DNA from: Legionella steigerwaltii
GTDB lineage: Bacteria; Pseudomonadota; Gammaproteobacteria; Legionellales; Legionellaceae
NCBI RefSeq assembly: GCF_001468065.1
Contig: NZ_LNYZ01000007.1
Location: 1 to 64,000 of the forward strand
Direction: 5' to 3'
DNA length: 64,000 nt
The notes beneath the pieces were generated by a model. It made no database searches. It was not told where the DNA came from and saw only the letters and a list, made by a program, of their open reading frames with translations. Made by a program: the position numbers and the translations under genes. This document shows positions 1-8,961 of the stretch, piece by piece. The first letter of the stretch is position 1. Every line of letters begins with the position of its first letter.

Positions 1-107
1 ATAAGGTTTGGTAGACCTTAACAGTGTGGCTCATCTAGGTGCCGGGTAAAAGGGAGGATGAGTCCATATCATTGCTTGCTGAAGCAAATTAACCTTCGGA
101 CTGGCAG
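1..107. other. Structured non-coding segment of unknown identity
   Basis: No coding sequence is supported here. The stretch is less AT-rich than its surroundings. It contains a stem between GGCTCATC (near 30) and GATGAGTCC (near 58), and a short hairpin AAGGT/ACCTT at the very start. The core AGGTGCC followed by GGGTAAAAGGGA faintly recalls the conserved core of cobalamin riboswitches. The CCCCGCAACTGT block is missing, however, and no plus-strand gene follows. It could be an RNA remnant or part of a structure that begins outside the window. The identification is weak. Confidence 0.25.
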
Positions 108-1235
108 CTAAATTTTCTCATTTCCATAATGTCTTATTGATTTCAACAGGTAAAATGAGGCTGCGCAAACTATGAGAACTGGAATTGGTTGAAGCATAGA
201 GTTTAAGAATATTCTCTGCCAGATATAGAGAAAAAGATTACTTATAAATATTAATGATAGGGGAGTATTAATCGTTTTCATTTGACTGATTATAAATGGC
301 AAAATTACAACGATAAGAATTAAGGAATGATGAGACTCTACGTGCGGATTAAATAAAAGCATGTATAGAGAAGAAACGACGTATAAGAAAAAAGGAAAAA
401 GGCGTTTGTCTATTTTTTTCTTGACCTGCCACGAAAACAAAATAGTCAAAATTGAAAAAGTTAAACGAACAATAAATTGTGTGTAATCAGAAATATTACT
501 GTTTGTAAAAAGAAAAAATAAATTAAATACATGTGGAAATTCGGAGGTTGATAACAGCCTGTATCTTAAAATCAGTTCAATGTACTCTTGGTTCACATAG
601 TTTGCTTTACTAATAATATATGGAAATAAAATAAAAAAAAGTGAAAAACAAATTATTCTAAACTGTAATTGACGATGAAATAAAAACATTAAACCCATAA
701 AAACAATGGATAATGGATCTAAGAATACGGAGAAGCAGAGAAGAAAGGCGCATTTCGTATATTTCTCATCATGCCAAGCAGCAATTGCAAAGATCATACA
801 TGAAATCATCAATATGTCTGCTTGTCCTTGTGTAAATGGTCCTTGAGCGACAAGAAGGGTTATCCCAAAAAACATAAAAAGTTTTTTTCTTTCCGTAATT
901 TTAAAAATTTCTAAAATTTTAAATAATGAAGAATACAGAGCGATAATTAAAATTATTTTCCAAATGATCAAAAATAGTTGGGGGGGAAGTATTGAGATCG
1001 GGATGAAAAAAATTGCACTTTGGGGTAAATATACAAAACAACTAGAATAAAGGGATGATCCTTTTAACCACTGGTTAGCAGCATTATAGTAACAGGAGTA
1101 ATCATGAGTCATACTACTGTAAAAGGACAGATAAACAGTTTGGATGAAAAGTAGGATAAGATGAATAATCAACATAACAAATACAGCTTTATTTGTATGC
1201 TTAATAAAGTTAAATTCCTTTAATAAATTATTCAT
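108..1235 (-). CDS. GT-C fold membrane glycosyltransferase, GT87/DUF2029-like
   Basis: The 375-residue protein is almost entirely hydrophobic, with roughly ten predicted membrane segments starting near residue 17. An early periplasmic loop carries THDYSCYYNAANQWLKG, followed by VYLP and later GPFTQGQADILM. This pattern (acidic residue in the first loop, then a GQ-N/D motif) is typical of the GT87 family of polyprenol-phosphate-sugar-dependent glycosyltransferases. Members such as mycobacterial PimE and AftC add single sugars to envelope glycans on the outer face of the cytoplasmic membrane. The ATG start gives a normal length. No partner gene adjoins it, so the acceptor and sugar are unknown. 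The family call is moderately sure; the substrate is not inferred. Confidence 0.6.
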   Translation of the reverse strand: MNNLLKEFNFIKHTNKAVFVMLIIHLILLFIQTVYLSFYSSMTHDYSCYYNAANQWLKGSSLYSSCFVYLPQSAIFFIPISILPPQLFLIIWKIILIIALYSSLFKILEIFKITERKKLFMFFGITLLVAQGPFTQGQADILMISCMIFAIAAWHDEKYTKCAFLLCFSVFLDPLSIVFMGLMFLFHRQLQFRIICFSLFFILFPYIISKANYVNQEYIELILRYRLLSTSEFPHVFNLFFLFTNSNISDYTQFIVRLTFSILTILFSWQVKKKIDKRLFPFFLYVVSSLYMLLFNPHVESHHSLILIVVILPFIISQMKTINTPLSLIFISNLFLYIWQRIFLNSMLQPIPVLIVCAASFYLLKSIRHYGNEKI

Positions 1236-1348
1236 TATCTACATGGCAAATTTTTTAGTTTTCTGTTGGCTTAACTAGGACATGAATCTAGAGTCAATCA
1301 ATTATGAGCTATAAATTTAAGAACGCTGCATTAACGCCTTGATTTAAG

Positions 1349-1394
1349 TGGCTCCCCGGAAAAGACTCGAACTTTGACCTAATGATTAACAGTC
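1349..1394 (-). pseudogene. tRNA-Asn 3'-end remnant
   Basis: On the minus strand the 3' half of a tRNA-Asn can be read: an anticodon loop with GTT (GACTGTTAATC), a degenerate T-arm containing TTCGAGTC, and an acceptor end CGGGGAGCCA including CCA. The 5' half does not follow: no matching acceptor strand or D-arm is seen to about 1450. It is therefore a fragment and not a working gene. Such 3' fragments are commonly left at the edge of integrated elements that use a tRNA gene as attachment site. Confidence 0.6.
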
Positions 1395-1564
1395 CCAGAC
1401 TTAGCTATTAACCATAGCACTCTACAAAAAATAACAATAATAAAATCAATGCATTATCAAAACAATTGTTACTAATCGTTGTCATTTATTGCCGTTACTT
1501 TGTGGGCTAGTGTGGCATGAGTGTCCCATGAAATCAATTCAATTTTTCCAGCAAATGTAACAAG

Positions 1565-1632
1565 CGTAGATACTGTCTTTAAAAGCAAGTTAAGTTTTCA
1601 TTAAAGACTTGCTTTTAAAGACAGTATCTACG
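1565..1632. repeat. 26-bp perfect inverted repeat (hairpin element)
   Basis: The left arm 1565-1590 and the right arm 1607-1632 are perfect reverse complements over 26 bp, separated by 16 nt. With one wobble the pairing extends to about 1561/1636. The arms contain CTTTAAAAGCAAGT and its complement. Part of the right arm (TTTAAAGACAGTATC) recurs at 16462. It may be a small palindromic element, a strong terminator or a MITE remnant. It lies between a tRNA remnant and a gene of unknown function. Confidence 0.75.
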
Positions 1633-1742
1633 TTTGCTATAATAATCTTAATTGATCTTATTTGGGATCTGAGATTGGATTGATATAAATACTTTCCTCC
1701 ATATTTCAATTGTTAGATTAAGATCTGAATCAGGAGCATTAA

Positions 1743-2051
1743 ATGACCAAACGAACTCACGAGGATATTTACAAGGATTATAAAATAGAATATCACATCA
1801 TAAAGCATGATAGTGGACTAGTTGAAGGTACAACTGAAATTCATGGCCCAATTTGTTCAACAGCCACCACAAAATCTACTAAAAGTGACCTTAGTTTCTT
1901 AGAGTTTAACAATGAAACCGAGGCATTAAAGGCTCTTAAAAAAATGGCAGAAAAAAGAATTGATGAGGCGGAGTATTTCCATATATATAATGTTAAAACT
2001 TCAATAGGAGAAAATAAATGTAGCTCCTGTGGAAAAATAATTCAAAATTAG
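1743..2051 (+). CDS. Hypothetical protein, 102 residues
   Basis: A short soluble protein with no recognised family. It starts at ATG after a good ribosome binding site (CAGGAGCATTAA). The N-terminal half is mixed strand-like sequence rich in charged residues. A helix follows near residues 57-76 (ETEALKALKKMAEKRIDEA). The C-terminus holds a CSSCGK pair of cysteines (residues 93-98), as in half of a zinc ribbon. It stands alone in an accessory patch between a tRNA-Asn fragment and tRNA-Thr. The CxxC ending could bind metal as a dimer, but that is only a guess. Confidence 0.6.
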   Translation: MTKRTHEDIYKDYKIEYHIIKHDSGLVEGTTEIHGPICSTATTKSTKSDLSFLEFNNETEALKALKKMAEKRIDEAEYFHIYNVKTSIGENKCSSCGKIIQN

Positions 2052-2314
2052 AACGTAGGTTGAGCTGCGACCCAACTATGATCTAATGATATCACTAGAT
2101 ATCAAATGTGAGTCTTGACCAGAACTACTCTTGCTTTATTTTTACCAATTATTAATTTTTACATAGTCTGGTCAAGCGAATGATAGTTGTTCCACCCGTT
2201 CCACCATCAATTTTGATTCTTGCTCGTGTTCCACTATTTTTATCTATAATGTATTTGTCTCCTAATACATTCTTTTAAGAGAATCATTCATTAAAGAGAA
2301 AATGGAGTAATTAA

Positions 2315-2929
2315 ATGAGCAATTTTATTAAAGCAATGAATGAAATAGAAATGGTACTAATTTTTCTTTCGGCCTTTAATTACAAATCTACAGATGAAAA
2401 TATAACTATAAAGAGCATAAGCCAAAATGACCATTCAAAAATTGACGTTTTACTTACACATTGCCATGAAAACTATAATTTTCAAATTAAACAAATTCTT
2501 TATGACTCCGAAACCATGAGTGCCTCAGAAAACAATTGTGTACAAGGATCAACAAAAGCTTTTATTAAATATTATAGAGGTGAAACTAAAACCCCACCGG
2601 AATTATTAGTATTCGATAAAGTTCAAAGACCCGGAATTGATGTAATCAACGATTATATATCTGATAAAGTTAACAATTTATATCCAAGTGATATTAAAGA
2701 AAACCTTGATCTTCTTATCTATCTAGATACTCTTGCTTTAAAATTTACAGAAAAGTGCATTCATAATAATAAACAAAAATTAAAAACATTCGGATTTAGA
2801 TCTATTGCTTGTGTTCATTCAATGAATTATGCATCAGTCATTTTCATTAGTGATAAGTCTCCAAAAATACTTAGAGAGAGTTATGGAACCATACATGATT
2901 TGAAAAAAGGAGATTTCATCTATTTTTAA
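2315..2929 (+). CDS. Hypothetical protein, 204 residues
   Basis: I do not recognise this protein. It is soluble with no signal peptide or membrane segment, and starts at ATG behind AATGGAGTAATTAA. Residues near 75-145 carry TPPELLVFDKVQRPGIDVINDYISDK, and a following helical stretch contains LDLLIYLDTLALKFTEKCIHNNK. The C-terminal part alternates strands (FGFRSIACVHSMNYASVIFIS) and ends KKGDFIYF. The base composition is even more AT-rich than the neighbours. It may belong to the same transferred patch as the 1743 gene, with which it shares strand but no operon spacing (263 nt apart). Confidence 0.55.
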   Translation: MSNFIKAMNEIEMVLIFLSAFNYKSTDENITIKSISQNDHSKIDVLLTHCHENYNFQIKQILYDSETMSASENNCVQGSTKAFIKYYRGETKTPPELLVFDKVQRPGIDVINDYISDKVNNLYPSDIKENLDLLIYLDTLALKFTEKCIHNNKQKLKTFGFRSIACVHSMNYASVIFISDKSPKILRESYGTIHDLKKGDFIYF

Positions 2930-3056
2930 TTTTTTTAATAAAAAATAATTATTTCATACTTTTAAATAAGTATTATTTAAGGTTTCATTATTCGACACAT
3001 ATTCGACACGTAGTTTAAATTCCAAAATAAATTTTCATAACTCATTGATTTTATTA
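2930..3056. other. Intergenic stretch with a short direct repeat
   Basis: This AT-rich spacer lies downstream of the 2315 gene and directly abuts the 3' end of tRNA-Thr. It contains ATTCGACAC twice, 12 bp apart (near 2990 and 3002). No gene is seen. Its place at the 3' end of a tRNA is where integrase attachment sites normally lie, but no integrase is present. Confidence 0.35.
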
Positions 3057-3129
3057 TGCCGCTGCGCAGAATCGAACTGCGGACCTTCTGATTACGAATC
3101 AACTGCTCTACCGACTGAGCTACAGCGGC
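3057..3129 (-). tRNA. tRNA-Thr (anticodon CGT)
   Basis: On the minus strand the acceptor GCCGCTG pairs with CAGCGGC, followed by discriminator A. The D-arm contains AGCTCAGTCGGTAGAGC, the anticodon loop ATTCGTAAT gives CGT, and the T-arm contains GTTCGATTC. The length is 73 nt and all stems close. CCA is not encoded: the sequence after the discriminator is TAATAA, so the tail must be added after transcription. Confidence 0.93.
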
Positions 3130-3312
3130 GCATGGGAAAGTATACTTAAGTTAAATGATGATGCAACTGCCCTATGATTTATCTTGGAAGCAAGTGATTT
3201 ATTTCTTACAAAAAAACAAAGGATTATAATCTTTTTCACCGATTTAATCTCCAATTAATTATTAAATTGAGGATTACCCTGTAATAATTTTTGGTAGTTT
3301 ATTAAAAAAATA

Positions 3313-3340
3313 TTCAAATAGATAAAAAATGTTTTATAAT
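3313..3340 (+). promoter_or_regulatory. Candidate promoter for the permease
   Basis: A perfect TATAAT at 3335-3340 is preceded at 16-nt spacing by a weak TTCAAA. It lies about 120 nt before the permease start in very AT-rich DNA, so chance matches are likely. Confidence 0.3.
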
Positions 3341-3459
3341 GCCGTTTTAAATAATTTTTTATGGCAATTTAAAAAAAAAATTAGTGTAAATAGAAAAAAT
3401 TTAGTTTTAAATTATTAAAGATGAATATAACATAGCGTCACCCAAAAATATGACAACCT

Positions 3460-4941
3460 GTGAGAAACAAACAGTCCGTGAAAAAGAGCAAGACAGAAAT
3501 AGATAAACCCATTAAAGATAGTGGTTATAGCCGAAGATTGAAAGACCGCCATGTGCAGCTTATAGCCTTGGGGGGAATTATCGGCTCGGGTTATTTTTTA
3601 GGCACAGGGGAAGTAATAAACCTTGTTGGCCCTGCCGTGTTTCTAGCCTACATATTGGGTGGCTTGATCATTTTTTTAACCATGCTCTGCATGGGTGAGC
3701 TTGCTGTAGCAATTCCTATCTCCGGTTCCTTTGTAACCTACACCGCCGATTTCATCTCTCCATCAGTTGCTTGCGGCGTAGGATGGTCTTATTGGATCAG
3801 TTGGGTAGCATATATCCCTGCCGAATGTGTTGCAGGTGGAATAATTATGGAGATGTTTACTGGGGTAAATGGTTACGTATGGGCTGTTTGCTTTGGCTTA
3901 CTTATTACTTACATCAATCTTGCTAAAGTGGATACTTTTGGTGAAATCGAGTTTTGGCTCGCTTTAATCAAGATCTTGGCTTTATTAGGCTTTGTTATTT
4001 TAGCTATTTTAATTTTCTTTGGTCTCATCCATGGCTCAGAATCGGATGGATTTATTGGTTCCAAGTATATCTTTGGTGATGGTGGTCTTCTTCCTAATGG
4101 AACCATGTCCTTATTGACCGCTATGGTTCTTTTATTGGTTAACTATCAAGGTTCCGAAATCATTGGGCTTGCTGCCGGAGAGTCAGAAAATCCTGCGCGC
4201 ATGATCCCTCATGCCATTCGAAATGTAACGTTGAGAATTCTTTTTATCTATATCATTCCCGTATTTTGTTTGGTGTTAATTTTTCCTTGGCAAAAAGCAG
4301 GCCTTTCCAATTCTGTGTTTGCTGATGCACTCAACTTTTACAATCTAAAATGGGCTGGGGCTGTGACCAGCTTTGTGACCCTAAGTGCGACTTTATCTTG
4401 TGCTAACTCTGGATTTTATGGAACGGTGCGCGCACTTAATGCTTTAGCGCGTGATGGTATGGCACCGCACACTTTTGCTAAATTCAATCATAATTCAGTA
4501 CCGCAAAATGCGGTCATCGCGACCTTAATTACCATCTGGATTCTTTTAGGGGTAGGTTACTTTTTTGGGCAAACACAACTTTATATCGCCCTACTTCTGG
4601 TATCAGGATTTACTGGCACACTGGCATGGATTTCTTTATGTACTTCTCAAATTCGCTTTAGAAATAGACTATATCAAGCTGGGTATACTACAGCGAACCT
4701 TCGCTATGTGACTCCCTATTCACCCTACACCGGAATTTTAGCAATCATACTTATGTTTATTGCCTTGTTTTTCTTGGTATTGAATAAAGACCCTACCTAT
4801 AAGCTTGCTTTCTATATAGGCATGGTTAGTTTTATAGTTCCTATAATAATCTACAAGCTTTTTGATTTATCGAAAAAAAGGAAAAAAGCGCTCCACTTGA
4901 AAACTCGTGTTAAGTTTCAGGACCTTTTCCCTCCAGTTTAA
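3460..4941 (+). CDS. Amino acid permease, APC superfamily (AAT family)
   Basis: An inner-membrane proton-coupled amino acid uptake protein. The 493-residue length and about twelve membrane segments fit the family. The N-terminal signature is clear: RLKDRHVQLIALGGIIG at residues 26-42, then GSGYFLGTG. A later GELAVAIPISGSF and YQGSEIIGLAAGESENP (about residue 229) match the helix 3 and helix 6 regions that line the substrate site. The reading frame opens at GTG; the nearby ATG at 3450 is out of frame. No good ribosome binding site is visible. The substrate (lysine, aromatic, GABA or D-serine types are all possible) cannot be read from sequence. A REP-like palindrome follows the stop directly. 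Confidence 0.85.
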   Translation: MRNKQSVKKSKTEIDKPIKDSGYSRRLKDRHVQLIALGGIIGSGYFLGTGEVINLVGPAVFLAYILGGLIIFLTMLCMGELAVAIPISGSFVTYTADFISPSVACGVGWSYWISWVAYIPAECVAGGIIMEMFTGVNGYVWAVCFGLLITYINLAKVDTFGEIEFWLALIKILALLGFVILAILIFFGLIHGSESDGFIGSKYIFGDGGLLPNGTMSLLTAMVLLLVNYQGSEIIGLAAGESENPARMIPHAIRNVTLRILFIYIIPVFCLVLIFPWQKAGLSNSVFADALNFYNLKWAGAVTSFVTLSATLSCANSGFYGTVRALNALARDGMAPHTFAKFNHNSVPQNAVIATLITIWILLGVGYFFGQTQLYIALLLVSGFTGTLAWISLCTSQIRFRNRLYQAGYTTANLRYVTPYSPYTGILAIILMFIALFFLVLNKDPTYKLAFYIGMVSFIVPIIIYKLFDLSKKRKKALHLKTRVKFQDLFPPV

Positions 4942-4944
4942 TAT

Positions 4945-5034
4945 GTAGCCTGGGTGAAGCGCAGCGGAACCCGGGGAAAGAAAGTATATTTATGCTCAAA
5001 AATCCCGGGTTCCGCTGCGCTTCACCCAGGCTAC
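4945..5034. repeat. REP-like palindrome, copy 1
   Basis: GTAGCCTGGGTGAAGC and its complement GCTTCACCCAGGCTAC bound a 90-bp element with inner arms GCGGAACCCGGG/CCCGGGTTCCGC. It fills the gap between two convergent genes, so it may also serve as a two-way transcription terminator. Confidence 0.9.
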
Positions 5035-5058
5035 GTCGCTACATCCTTTCATTTAAAA

Positions 5059-5394
5059 TTAATGCAACTTTTCTCCATTAGGAACTTTGGGATCAGTTGT
5101 TATGAGACATATGGCACCATTAGCATCAGAGAACCCAACTAATAAGAATTGGGAAGTAAAGCCTGCGATATTTTTTTCGCCTAAATTGACACATCCAACA
5201 ACAGAACGTCCTAATAAAGTTTCTGGCGTATAATGTACGGTCACTTGAGCAGAGGTTTGTAATATACCGATATCCTTACCAAAATCCACCCAAACTTTAT
5301 AAGCGGGTTTCCTTGCGCGGGGAAATTCTTCAACTTTAACTACAGTGCCTGAGCGTAATTCAATTTTGGCGAAATCATCATAAGAAACAATCAT
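5059..5394 (-). CDS. CsaA/YgjH-like tRNA-binding protein
   Basis: This is a small stand-alone OB-fold tRNA-binding domain of the type found at the C-terminus of methionyl-tRNA synthetase. CsaA proteins are dimers with chaperone-like and tRNA-binding activity. FAKIELRSGTVVKVEEFPRA opens the domain, KVWVDFG and LLGRSVVGCVNL form the core strands, and the end VPNGEKLH matches the usual PxGxxL finish. The ATG at 5394 is preferred over an upstream extension because it gives 111 residues, the usual CsaA size, and has AAGG upstream. It lies at the end of the minus-strand glycan cluster but is probably unrelated in function. Confidence 0.8.
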   Translation of the reverse strand: MIVSYDDFAKIELRSGTVVKVEEFPRARKPAYKVWVDFGKDIGILQTSAQVTVHYTPETLLGRSVVGCVNLGEKNIAGFTSQFLLVGFSDANGAICLITTDPKVPNGEKLH

Positions 5395-5454
5395 CTTGAA
5401 AACCTTATCTATTATAAATGAGTACAATAACACACAACGACACCCATAAATCAA

Positions 5455-7326
5455 TTAGGATATTGGCACAACACTGGTTGTATTTAACTCAGGAACTAAG
5501 CTCTTCAATAAAATGAATAATTCATCATCCTGATTTTCCTCGCATGCTGAATGCAATAAACGCATTGTTTGGATTAACTCCTCCCAATTTAGCTCACGGA
5601 ATTTTGCTTTGAATAATTTTTCATGTTCTGTTGAAGCCAATTGCTCTGATTCATGGAACAACTCTTCAAATAATTTTTCTCCTGGGCGTAATCCAGTGTA
5701 TTCAATCATAATGTCCTTTCCAGGCTCTTTTCCCGCTAAGCGAATCATTTGCTCTGCTAAGTAACTAATTTTAACGGGCTCTCCCATATCCAGAACAAAA
5801 ATTTCGCCCCCTTTTCCATTAACCATAGCTTGCAAAATTAACTGGCATGCTTCAGGTATAGTCATAAAATACCGTTGCATGTCAGGGTGAGTTACTTTTA
5901 TCGGACCACCGCTTTGTAATTGTTTTTGAAATAAAGGAACGACACTTCCAGCCGAGCCTAAAACGTTTCCAAAACGAACAGTAATAAATTGAGTTTTAGA
6001 CCTACCATCCAAGTTCTGGCAATAAATTTCCGCCACGCGCTTTGTAGTTCCCATAATGTTGGTTGGATTTACTGCTTTATCAGTAGAAATTAAGATAAAT
6101 TTTCCGACATTAACAGATACACTCGCCTTCGCAACAATCTGGGTTCCGAGTACGTTATTCATCACAGCAACGCGTATTTGATTTTGCAAAAGAGGTACAT
6201 GCTTATAAGCAGCTGCATGAAATACGATTTCAGGTTGAAAATTCACAAAGAAATGATTTATTGCTACTTCATCAGTAACACTCATCAACATGAATTCCAT
6301 AGGAGAATCTGGGAAATTTTGCCTTAATTCAAGTTCAATTTGATACAAATTGAACTCACTATTTTCAACTATAGCTAAACTCTTGGGCTTAAGAGCTAAA
6401 ATTTGTCGGCATAGCTCCGATCCAATTGAACCTCCTCCACCAGTAACCAATACTTTTTTTCCAGAAATCCCTGCTGTTAATCTATCCCATTCCAAATTAA
6501 CTTGGTCTCTGCCTAACAAGTCTTCTATATTAACCGGTCTAAGTGCATTGACCTCCACTCTTCCAGAAGCTAAAGCATTAAGACTTGGAAGTGTGCTAAA
6601 TGATGTTTTGCTTTCCTCACAACACGTTACAATACGTCGCATAACGGAAGAATTTGCTGAAGGAATAGCAATGAAAATCAAATCAATTGAATACTCAGTA
6701 ACACACTTAGCAATTTGAGCTGTAGTCCCTAAAACTCGTACTCCATGTACCTCCAAACCGCGTTTTGCCAGGTTATCATCAATAAAACCTACAGGAATGT
6801 ATTGCTTCGATCGTTTTAAATCACGGGCGAGACTTTCGCCAGCCATACCTGCACCGATAATAAGTACTCGCTTCATTTCACTTGAATTATTACCGCTCGC
6901 TTGTTTATCCCAATAAATCCTTCGTAACATCCTGCAACTACATAAAATTGCAGTTAAGATCATGCAGTATAAAGGAAAAACTGAGCGGGGAACTTCGTGA
7001 AGTATTGACACTAAATATAAAATGGGAATTCCTAATACTGTAGCAGTCAACGTGGCTTTTAAAATTCGCACTACATCGTTTAATGAAAAAAAGCGCCATA
7101 AGCCGCGATATGTTTTAAAATAAAAAAAGCAGACAACCTGAATTGCTGTCAATAAGGTTAAACCAATGACCGAGTGAGTTGAACTTAATATTTTAGGAAA
7201 GGGTTGCATGTTATAACGCAACCAATATGCTGCATACCATGCTACAGGAATTGCAAGCAAATCACACAAAAGAACAGGTAATTTTTTATACAGTTTTTGA
7301 AAAAATACTGACACCTTTTGTATCAT
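5455..7326 (-). CDS. WbpM/CapD-type UDP-sugar 4,6-dehydratase, membrane-anchored
   Basis: A polysaccharide-biosynthesis enzyme that starts synthesis of 6-deoxy-sugars such as QuiNAc or FucNAc from UDP-GlcNAc-type substrates, working at the cytoplasmic membrane. Four membrane segments cover about residues 15-135. A first Rossmann domain begins at GAGMAGE (about 158), and the catalytic Rossmann domain begins at GGGGSIG (about 296). The active-site block STDKAVNPTNIMGTTKR (about 414-430) carries the Lys of long-chain family members. GLRPGEKLFEELF near the C-terminus is typical. The ATG at 7326 has AAGGA seven bases upstream and is preferred to a GTG five codons earlier. Full-length members are 600-670 residues, so this one is complete. 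It follows two other glycan genes on the same strand. Confidence 0.88.
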   Translation of the reverse strand: MIQKVSVFFQKLYKKLPVLLCDLLAIPVAWYAAYWLRYNMQPFPKILSSTHSVIGLTLLTAIQVVCFFYFKTYRGLWRFFSLNDVVRILKATLTATVLGIPILYLVSILHEVPRSVFPLYCMILTAILCSCRMLRRIYWDKQASGNNSSEMKRVLIIGAGMAGESLARDLKRSKQYIPVGFIDDNLAKRGLEVHGVRVLGTTAQIAKCVTEYSIDLIFIAIPSANSSVMRRIVTCCEESKTSFSTLPSLNALASGRVEVNALRPVNIEDLLGRDQVNLEWDRLTAGISGKKVLVTGGGGSIGSELCRQILALKPKSLAIVENSEFNLYQIELELRQNFPDSPMEFMLMSVTDEVAINHFFVNFQPEIVFHAAAYKHVPLLQNQIRVAVMNNVLGTQIVAKASVSVNVGKFILISTDKAVNPTNIMGTTKRVAEIYCQNLDGRSKTQFITVRFGNVLGSAGSVVPLFQKQLQSGGPIKVTHPDMQRYFMTIPEACQLILQAMVNGKGGEIFVLDMGEPVKISYLAEQMIRLAGKEPGKDIMIEYTGLRPGEKLFEELFHESEQLASTEHEKLFKAKFRELNWEELIQTMRLLHSACEENQDDELFILLKSLVPELNTTSVVPIS

Positions 7327-7422
7327 ACGAGAATCCTTCACTCATTTTTTATTACTATCGGAATATACACTATATTTTGCATATATCACATAAAAAAGCA
7401 TCATCCACAGGAAAACCTTAGG

Positions 7423-8961
7423 CTAAAATGATTTCCTTTTTGATGGAAAAGCAAATGGATTTTCATATATTTCGTAGCGATAAGTTGAATCGGGATTGTT
7501 ACTTACATAAGTAGTACTTAATTTATAGTGATATTTATCCAATATTGTTTTCAAACATGCGTCACTCGGCGTATAGATTACTTTTCCTTGTTTAATAAGC
7601 GACGTTAAAATGATAATTTTTGGCTTCTTTTGCCAAATACTTTCACAAAAGTGCGCATATATATGTTGCGTAGGATAGTGGGCCATTGCTAAATTATTTA
7701 AACAGTATGAGTCAATAAAATTCAAATTACTGGCATAAGGAATTAACCCACTATCCGCTAAAACGACCCAATCCCCAGCAGAAGCATGGTGATTTAACCA
7801 GTCTACTACCTTACTACGTAACTGCTCTCCTTTAACTGGATTTTGACTAAAATAGCGATAATCTGCCAGGCTCATTTTTGGAATTAAAAGAAACAAAATG
7901 ACCAAAGTACACACATAAAAAAGTAATGAAAAAATAGAGTCCCTTGTTTGTCGGAAAACACACATTACTGTGTAAATACCTTGAACTACCAAAGGAAGAA
8001 ACAAAGCAAATGCAGGTAAAAAAAGTCGATTTTCAAAAGCGACAACAGGGTCCGAGTCGACCAACATAATGAGGTAGACAAAACTAGGCAACCATAAAAA
8101 ATAATGCCGTTTATCTTTAGCTTTAATACAAGCAGGCAAGACCAAAAGAGCCAAAGGCCAAATCAATTTGAGATAGTGCAGATTCAATGAAAAGGTAAAT
8201 GATTTAGATAGTCCTTTGCAATACACTGAATTGGGGAACAAAAATCCAAAATAAATAAGGCGCCAAAAAAAATAAGGCCCATAGAAGAATACGAGCGTTA
8301 AACAAAAAAGCAAAACACCATATCGATACTGTTTTATTTCTTCTTTCGGTCTATCCCAACACATTAAAATAAAAAATAATATCATGAATGCAGGAGCTTC
8401 TGGCCGTGTCATTCCAGCAAGTGCCAGCAAAATCCCAGCGAATATAAAGTAAGCATTTACTGCTGTTCCCCGTAAATTTGGGAAAAAACTATACCCCATT
8501 CCTCTTAAACAGCAATATACGGTACCGCAGATGAATGCTTCATATACCGTTGTTTCCAAGCCACTGGTTGCCCATATAATTTGTCCTTTATAGAGTAGCA
8601 GTCCAAAACAAGGCAAAAGTGAGTCACGCTGAGAAAACCATAATCGACTAATTAAGTAAATAAAATAGCAGGTAATAAAAAGACCTAATAATCCTGCCAA
8701 TTTTAAAACAATTACAGGATTACCTTTGAATAGAAGTGTTAAGGCCCCTAAAGCAACAAAGCTAAAATTGGAATAGCCTTCTACTGGAGGAGCATGCAAA
8801 TTCCATAAAATACCCTCTCCAGCTACCCAATGTTTGGCATAACGCAAAGAGATAAACATATCATCAATGGTAAATGCCCAGATGGCTTGTATTTGCAAAA
8901 CAAATAGATAGAAAAATAATAAAATCAGGATGCTGTCATACCATCGAAACCCTGGTTTCAT
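7423..8961 (-). CDS. GT-C membrane glycosyltransferase, AftB-like
   Basis: A 512-residue protein with about ten membrane segments. The first loop reads TIDDMFISLRYAKHW, followed by EGYSNFSFVALGAL. This closely follows the DDAFIxxRYAxN...VEGYTNFLW pattern of AftB-type (GT89-like) arabinofuranosyltransferases, which use decaprenyl-phosphate pentoses. The Asp pair is the expected catalytic or metal site. The start at 8961 overlaps the stop of the upstream UbiA-type gene by ATGA, indicating translational coupling. A 13-codon extension into that gene is possible but unlikely. In mycobacteria aftB and the ubiA DPPR synthase are also neighbours, which supports the call. The acceptor glycan is unknown. 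Confidence 0.65.
   Translation of the reverse strand: MKPGFRWYDSILILLFFYLFVLQIQAIWAFTIDDMFISLRYAKHWVAGEGILWNLHAPPVEGYSNFSFVALGALTLLFKGNPVIVLKLAGLLGLFITCYFIYLISRLWFSQRDSLLPCFGLLLYKGQIIWATSGLETTVYEAFICGTVYCCLRGMGYSFFPNLRGTAVNAYFIFAGILLALAGMTRPEAPAFMILFFILMCWDRPKEEIKQYRYGVLLFCLTLVFFYGPYFFWRLIYFGFLFPNSVYCKGLSKSFTFSLNLHYLKLIWPLALLVLPACIKAKDKRHYFLWLPSFVYLIMLVDSDPVVAFENRLFLPAFALFLPLVVQGIYTVMCVFRQTRDSIFSLLFYVCTLVILFLLIPKMSLADYRYFSQNPVKGEQLRSKVVDWLNHHASAGDWVVLADSGLIPYASNLNFIDSYCLNNLAMAHYPTQHIYAHFCESIWQKKPKIIILTSLIKQGKVIYTPSDACLKTILDKYHYKLSTTYVSNNPDSTYRYEIYENPFAFPSKRKSF

Noticed and set aside
1349..1425. Functional tRNA-Asn
   Set aside because: The 5' acceptor strand and D-arm are missing and the T-arm is mismatched.
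3909..4106. Antisense frames inside the permease, secD, multicopper oxidase and other genes
   Set aside because: They lie wholly inside well-supported genes and have no family match or start signal.
4954..5142. Open frame covering the palindrome after the permease gene
   Set aside because: It translates a REP-like element and runs into the reverse of the CsaA-like gene. There is no ribosome binding site.
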